From NCBI GenBank assembly GCA_002352285.1, contig DEIC01000092.1:1770-11450 (forward strand): 9,681 bases of DNA, written 5' to 3'. The DNA is from Alphaproteobacteria bacterium UBA2784. GTDB lineage: Bacteria > Pseudomonadota > Alphaproteobacteria > Micropepsales > Micropepsaceae. Positions within the stretch are counted from its first letter, which is position 1, and each line of letters begins with the position of its first letter. The notes beneath the pieces were generated by a model. The model was given only the letters and a program-made list of their open reading frames with translations. It was not told the origin of the DNA and did no database searches. Positions 6,476-9,681 of this stretch are shown here, in pieces. The translations under genes and the position numbers were made by a program.

Positions 6476-7102
6476 TTAGTTCAGGCCCAGATCCAGACGC
6501 ATCATGATCGAATGCGAACGATATTCCTCGGACTCCAGCGCCGCATACGGATTGAGCGGATCCATCGACGCGCCCACATAGCGGTACTCAAGCCCCGCGC
6601 CGAATGACGGCGTGAATTGATAGGTAAAGCCCGCCGTGCCCTGATACGAAATCATCGGCAGCGCATCGCGCGGCAGAAGAACGGACGAACCGGCAAACAT
6701 GCCATCCGCTACCGGATAGGCGCTGACGCCCGCGCCGACATAGGGCGTGATGCCCCAAAGATCGCTGCCGAGCGAGATATAGCCGCTGGCCATGACCGAG
6801 AGCGGCTGGCTGCGCTGGGCCGAGATCGTGCCGCCGTCATCAAGCGCAATCACGCCGCTGAACACATAGGTGCCGGCAAAACCGGCGTCGATGCTGGTAT
6901 CGGCCACATACTGGCTGCCGCTGCGCAACGCGTAGGGAACGATGAGGCCCGTGCCGTCATCCTGGGCCACGCCGCTGAAGAAGCGGCCACCATCGGTCAT
7001 GTCGGCAGAGATGACAGGCATCGCGGCAACGCACGAAAGCAGCGCCGCGCCGATCAGCGCGCCCTTCTGCCTTTTGCCAATGCCTTGATTACGCATCGTC
7101 AT
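6476..7102 (-). CDS. Outer-membrane beta-barrel protein (Omp25/OmpA-like porin family)
   Basis: A 208-residue protein predicted to be exported to the outer membrane. Residues 1-33 form a signal peptide: a basic stretch GKRQKGALIG, then a hydrophobic core ending VISA before DMTDGG. The mature part alternates hydrophobic and polar residues with Gly/Tyr-rich strands separated by turns (PLSVMASGYISLGSD, WGITPYVGAGVSAYP, ISYQGTAGFTYQFTPSFGAGLEYRYVG), which resembles small eight-stranded barrels such as Omp25. It ends SHSIMMRLDLGLN, an alternating final strand that lacks the usual terminal Phe. A Cys24 in LLSC resembles a lipobox, but the hydrophobic core continues past it, so ordinary cleavage is favoured. 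ATG 7102 and ATG 7096 are both possible starts; neither has a strong Shine-Dalgarno. Its ligand and exact role are unknown. Confidence 0.8.
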   Translation of the reverse strand: MTMRNQGIGKRQKGALIGAALLSCVAAMPVISADMTDGGRFFSGVAQDDGTGLIVPYALRSGSQYVADTSIDAGFAGTYVFSGVIALDDGGTISAQRSQPLSVMASGYISLGSDLWGITPYVGAGVSAYPVADGMFAGSSVLLPRDALPMISYQGTAGFTYQFTPSFGAGLEYRYVGASMDPLNPYAALESEEYRSHSIMMRLDLGLN

Positions 7103-7169
7103 CCAACGCCAGACCAAATGCCCACCCCAAGGATCCCCATGTCGGCGGCCCTTGGATTCTTGGATGAAC

Positions 7170-7197
7170 ACTATGAAAGCCCGCCCGCCAGCTTCAA
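7170..7197 (-). promoter_or_regulatory. Candidate promoter of the OMP gene
   Basis: On the minus strand, TTGAAG (7197-7192), a 16-bp spacer and CATAGT (7175-7170) resemble a sigma-70 promoter. The transcript would start near 7163, giving a leader of about 60 bases. A GATTC site at 7155-7159 falls just after the predicted start. Tentative. Confidence 0.38.
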
Positions 7198-7205
7198 CGT
7201 CAAAA

Positions 7206-7215
7206 CGGTTAACCG
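7206..7215. repeat. Perfect palindrome CGGTTAACCG
   Basis: A 10-bp self-complementary site about 10 bp upstream of the candidate OMP -35 box, in an intergenic region shared by two divergent genes. The position suits a regulator binding site, but no specific regulator can be named. Confidence 0.35.
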
Positions 7216-7307
7216 AACCGGATTCCCATCCCCCTGTTGCGGATTCGCCGCGACTGGAAGTTGTTAAGGTGGCGGCGCCGTCACTTTGGTGCACCGCACA
7301 AATTTCG

Positions 7308-7336
7308 TTGCTGGCGAGGGCAGGCTGGGCTAATTT
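7308..7336 (+). promoter_or_regulatory. Candidate promoter of panB
   Basis: TTGCTG (7308-7313), a 17-bp spacer and TAATTT (7331-7336) fit a sigma-70 promoter. It would leave a leader of roughly 100 bases before the panB ATG. Tentative; only sequence resemblance supports it. Confidence 0.35.
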
Positions 7337-7444
7337 CCTGACCATTGAGAACGTCAGGCATTGGCAATTGGCCGGAAATCCGGCGCGTCCCGTCTCCCCC
7401 GAAACGCCCCCAGCACCCCCCTCAAGCGGGGCCAGGCCGCCACC

Positions 7445-8266
7445 ATGTCGATCCACACCAAGATCCGCCGACTGACTGTCCGCCACATTGCCGAACGCAA
7501 GGGGGGCGAGCCGCTGGTCTGCCTGACCGCCTATACGGCGCCGATGGCGCGCCTGCTTGATCCCTATGTGGACCTGATGCTGGTCGGCGACAGCGTCGCC
7601 CAGGCGATCCACGGGATGGAAAGCACGATCCCCGTGCCGCTGGACCTGATGATCTATCACGCCCAGGCCGTCATGCGGGGCGCCCAGCGGGCCTGCGTGG
7701 TGGTCGATCTGCCCTTTGGCACCTATGAGGAAAGCCCGGAGGCTGCCTTCCGCACAGCCGCCGAAGTCCTGAAAAAGACAGGCGCCGCCGCAGTCAAGAT
7801 CGAGGGTGGCCAGAAAATGGCCCGCACCATCGCCTTTTTGACCCAGCGCGGGGTTCCAGTGATGGCCCATATCGGCCTTTTGCCGCAGGAAGTGAATGTG
7901 AAGGGCGGCTATCGCGTGGCTGGCCGCAGCCGCGAGGAATGGCCATCCATCATCGCCGACGCCAAAGCGGTGGCCGAGGCGGGGGCATTCTGCGTCGTGC
8001 TGGAAGGCACTGCAGAGCCGCTGGCGCGCGAGATTACGGCCGCGGTGCCGATTCCCACCATCGGTATTGGAGCCTCTGCCCTGTGCGACGGTCAGATTCT
8101 GGTGACCGAAGACATGCTGGGCCTTTTGGGCAAAACCCCCAGTTTTGTGCGCCGCTATGGCCAGCTGGATGGGGCGATTGGCGAGGCGGTGGCGGCCTTT
8201 GCCGCCGATGTGAAGGCGCGCCGCTTCCCCGGTCCCGAGCACACTTACGGCTTGCGGCAAGATTAA
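7445..8266 (+). CDS. panB: 3-methyl-2-oxobutanoate hydroxymethyltransferase PanB
   Basis: PanB (ketopantoate hydroxymethyltransferase) transfers a hydroxymethyl group from 5,10-methylene-tetrahydrofolate to alpha-ketoisovalerate, giving ketopantoate, the first dedicated step to pantothenate and coenzyme A. It has 273 residues, normal for the family. Conserved segments are present in order: LTAYTAPMARLLD (27-39), LMLVGDS with metal ligand Asp49, VVVDLPFGTYEESPE with Asp88, AVKIEGG with Lys118/Glu120, HIGLLPQ, VVLEG with Glu187, then PTIGIGASALCDGQILVTEDMLGL and a C-terminal RRFPGPEHTYG. ATG 7445 gives the family N-terminus; the Shine-Dalgarno is weak. The segment after the metal-binding GDS reads VAQAIHG rather than the more common LGM-type sequence. 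panC is not adjacent in this window. The enzyme looks fully functional. Confidence 0.97.
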   Translation: MSIHTKIRRLTVRHIAERKGGEPLVCLTAYTAPMARLLDPYVDLMLVGDSVAQAIHGMESTIPVPLDLMIYHAQAVMRGAQRACVVVDLPFGTYEESPEAAFRTAAEVLKKTGAAAVKIEGGQKMARTIAFLTQRGVPVMAHIGLLPQEVNVKGGYRVAGRSREEWPSIIADAKAVAEAGAFCVVLEGTAEPLAREITAAVPIPTIGIGASALCDGQILVTEDMLGLLGKTPSFVRRYGQLDGAIGEAVAAFAADVKARRFPGPEHTYGLRQD

Positions 8267-8319
8267 ACCCTTGAAAGACGCAAAGCCCGCGTCACGCTTT
8301 GGCTTGAGCAGCGCTCCCA

Positions 8320-8352
8320 AACCGGGCAAGAGGGGATTTGCGAACCGGGCAA
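8320..8352. repeat. Direct repeat AACCGGGCAA upstream of the YfgM-like gene
   Basis: Two identical 10-bp copies at 8320-8329 and 8343-8352, offset by 23 bp (about two helical turns), with a third partial CGGGCA at 8379-8384. They lie in the 141-bp gap between panB and the next gene. They could be paired protein-binding sites or a local duplication. Confidence 0.4.
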
Positions 8353-8407
8353 AGGGCTTGTAGCTTGCGCCCGCATTTCGGGCATAAGGCTGGAGCCGCG
8401 ATCTCAC

Positions 8408-9157
8408 GTGTCTGACATTTTCCGCGAAGTCGAAGAAGAAGTCCGCCGCGAGCAATATCGCAAGCTCTGGGACCGCTACGGCTTCTATGCAGTATCAGTG
8501 GCTGTGCTCGTCATCCTGGCGGTCGCCGGCTTCACGCTCTATCGCTCATGGCAGCATGGCGAGGCGGAAGCCGCCGCTGACATTTACGAGCGCGCCTCGA
8601 CCGATGCGACCGAAGGCAAACTGGAATCTGCCGTCAGCCAGTTCACGGCGTTGCGCGCCGATGGCCCGGCCGGTTACGCCGCGATTGCCGGTATGCGTCT
8701 TGCCGCCGCCATGGCGGATGCCAATCAGCCGGCGCAGACTGTCGCCCTTTATGAAGAACTCATCCAGACGATCACCGATCCAAGCCTGAAGGCGGCTGTC
8801 GCCATCAAGCTTGCCTGGATGGTCGCCGATATCGAACCCGTCGATCAGATCAAGGCGCGCGTTGCCGCCTTCACCGGTGACGACAGCTTGTGGCGCCATG
8901 CAGCGCGCGAGCTGCTGGCCTACCAGGAGTACCGTGCGGGCCGCTTTGCCGAGGCGAAAGCAGCCTTTGAAGCCCTGTCCGCCGACGCCGGTTCGCCGCG
9001 CGGCGTCAAGGATCGCGCCGACCGTATGGTCGATGTGCTGACCACGATGCTTGATGCGCCGGATGCCGTGGTTCCGCCTGCGCCCGATACCACGCCGGAC
9101 GAGGCGCCTGACGCGCCTGCCGAACCTGAACTCACGCCCGTTCCCGCCACCCCCTGA
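8408..9157 (+). CDS. YfgM-like membrane-anchored TPR protein
   Basis: A 249-residue protein with a short charged cytosolic N-terminus (MSDIFREVEEEVRREQYRKL), one transmembrane segment at about residues 25-45, then a helical TPR-like domain (about 50-215) containing AVSQFTALRADGPAGYAAIAG and RAGRFAEAKAAFEAL. This is the layout of the YfgM/TPR_21 family, in which E. coli YfgM is a periplasmic ancillary factor that associates with the Sec translocon and chaperones. The last about 33 residues (217-249) form a Pro/Ala/Asp/Glu-rich tail that is probably disordered. The start is GTG 8408; the only GGAG (8392-8395) is 12 bases away, so initiation may be inefficient. bamB begins 66 bp downstream, the same order as yfgM-bamB in E. 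coli, which supports the assignment. Confidence 0.85.
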   Translation: MSDIFREVEEEVRREQYRKLWDRYGFYAVSVAVLVILAVAGFTLYRSWQHGEAEAAADIYERASTDATEGKLESAVSQFTALRADGPAGYAAIAGMRLAAAMADANQPAQTVALYEELIQTITDPSLKAAVAIKLAWMVADIEPVDQIKARVAAFTGDDSLWRHAARELLAYQEYRAGRFAEAKAAFEALSADAGSPRGVKDRADRMVDVLTTMLDAPDAVVPPAPDTTPDEAPDAPAEPELTPVPATP

Positions 9158-9223
9158 ACCTTTGCGCGCTTGAAGGCGCAGCGCTGGTTTGAACGCCAAC
9201 CGCAAGACGACCGGAGTTAGACC

Positions 9224-9681
9224 TTGGCCCATTCCCAGCCCAATGTGTCCCCGCGCATTGACGCGTTCCCTGTCCGCCGCACGCTCATCGCCCTGAGCGC
9301 GCTGCTGCTGCTGCCCGCGTGCGACACCGTTGGCGGCCTTTTTGAGTCGAGCCGCAAGGTCGAGATTTACGGCACACGCATTCCCGTCTTGCCACCCGAC
9401 CAGGAAGAGGGCGCTGATCCGGCCCTGGCAGGCGTGCAGGTAATTCTGCCCGATCCTTACACCAATACAGAATGGCCGACGCCCGGCGGCTTTGCTGACA
9501 ATGTGCTCCAGCATCTGCGGGCCGATGGGTCGCTTCAGCCGGTCTGGTCAACAGATGCGGGTGAGGGCACATCCAGCGTTGCCCAGCTGACAGCCAATCC
9601 CGTGATTGCGGGCGGGCGCATCTTTGTGCTCGACGCCGCTGTGACCGTTCGCGCCTTCAGCGAAGCCAATGGCGAACTTCT
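9224..9681 (+). CDS. bamB: Outer-membrane assembly lipoprotein BamB (YfgL), 5' part only
   Basis: The first 152 codons of a PQQ-like beta-propeller lipoprotein; the gene runs off the right edge. BamB scaffolds the BAM complex, which inserts beta-barrel proteins into the outer membrane. TTG 9224 is chosen because GGAG lies seven bases upstream; an in-frame GTG at 9245 is the alternative. The N-terminus is long and contains RRTLIALSALLLLPAC, with lipobox Cys33, so signal peptidase II processing is expected. The mature part, DTVGGLFESSRKVEIYGTRIPVLP, matches alphaproteobacterial BamB, and NPVIAGGRIFVLDAAVTVRAFS is a first propeller repeat (PVxAGGRxFVLD pattern). The gene follows the YfgM-like gene, as in E. 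coli, where der comes next; der would lie beyond the window. Confidence 0.88.
   Translation, partial: MAHSQPNVSPRIDAFPVRRTLIALSALLLLPACDTVGGLFESSRKVEIYGTRIPVLPPDQEEGADPALAGVQVILPDPYTNTEWPTPGGFADNVLQHLRADGSLQPVWSTDAGEGTSSVAQLTANPVIAGGRIFVLDAAVTVRAFSEANGEL

Larger units (their letters stand above)
7103..7444. other. 342-bp divergent intergenic region between the OMP gene and panB
   Basis: No convincing gene lies here. It holds candidate promoters in both directions, three GATTC sites (7155, 7221, 7242), a perfect 10-bp palindrome CGGTTAACCG (7206-7215), a near tandem repeat of CTTGGATT (7151-7166), and a short inverted repeat GCCGGA-AA-TCCGGC (7371-7384). The frame upstream of the panB start stays open to 7361 but does not resemble the PanB family. 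No known riboswitch or RNA gene was recognised. Confidence 0.6.

Noticed and set aside
5899..8261. The 11-mer CTTGCCGCAAG at 5899-5909 and its reverse complement at 8251-8261
   Set aside because: One copy lies inside the panB coding end. Matches of this length are expected by chance in a window this size, so it is not evidence for mobile-element ends or uptake signals.
8281..8301. CAAAGC/GCTTTG inverted repeat after panB as a terminator
   Set aside because: Only a 6-bp stem with a 9-base loop and no following T-run; too weak to call.
7103..8455. Open minus-strand frame continuing about 450 codons upstream of the OMP start, antisense to panB
   Set aside because: It mirrors the coding bias of panB and the YfgM-like gene in GC-rich DNA. 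Its composition (many His, Gly, Arg, Gln) does not resemble a real protein, and the OMP signal peptide clearly marks the true start.
9163..9180. Hairpin TGCGC/GCGCA between the YfgM-like gene and bamB
   Set aside because: A 5-bp stem with an 8-base loop and no T-run; probably not a terminator, and the two genes are expected to be co-transcribed.
1..9681. Search for CRISPR arrays, tRNA/rRNA genes, insertion sequences, attachment sites, prophage or defence islands
   Set aside because: None seen. Apart from vapBC there are no recognisable mobile or defence genes and no long repeats flanking the accessory stretch.

Overview
The window looks like GC-rich chromosomal DNA from an alphaproteobacterium. 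The evidence is the gene order guaB-rsmB-guaA, the gene order panB - YfgM-like - bamB, protein sequences that read like alphaproteobacterial versions of these families, and GANTC sites (the CcrM methylation motif of that class) concentrated between genes. I cannot name a genus. A Hyphomicrobiales- or Parvibaculales-like lineage is plausible, but that is inference.

Layout, left to right. At 1-234 is the 3' end of rlmE (23S rRNA 2'-O-ribose methyltransferase), on the plus strand. At 253-675 (minus) is a small secreted four-cysteine protein that resembles the Rap1a/Tai family. It converges on rlmE and diverges from guaB. At 915-5191 (plus) is a compact cluster of guaB (IMP dehydrogenase, TTG start), rsmB (16S rRNA m5C methyltransferase, ATGA overlap with guaB) and guaA (GMP synthase). 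It covers both steps from IMP to GMP plus one rRNA-modifying enzyme. At 5199-5885 (plus) is a vapBC toxin-antitoxin module with its own promoter and an inverted-repeat operator lying across the -10. At 5925-6332 (minus) is a DUF1428 protein with an added Lys/Ser/Ala-rich N-terminus, and at 6476-7102 (minus) an outer-membrane beta-barrel protein; an intrinsic terminator separates them. A 342-bp divergent intergenic region follows. At 7445-8266 (plus) is panB (pantothenate synthesis), at 8408-9157 (plus) a YfgM-like membrane-anchored TPR protein with an acidic Pro-rich tail, and from 9224 to the window edge the start of the bamB lipoprotein gene.

Most of the window is housekeeping: guanine nucleotide synthesis, rRNA modification, coenzyme A precursor synthesis and outer-membrane assembly. 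The accessory part is the stretch between guaA and panB (vapBC, DUF1428, OMP). I did not find a clearly new multi-gene system. The items most worth a second look are the vapBC promoter/operator architecture and the Asp-Lys variant of the VapC active-site motif, the intergenic clustering of GANTC sites, the orphan Rap1a-like gene, and the basic extension on the DUF1428 protein. Four of the ten genes whose 5' ends are in the window appear to start with GTG or TTG, so ATG-only gene calling would misplace several starts.
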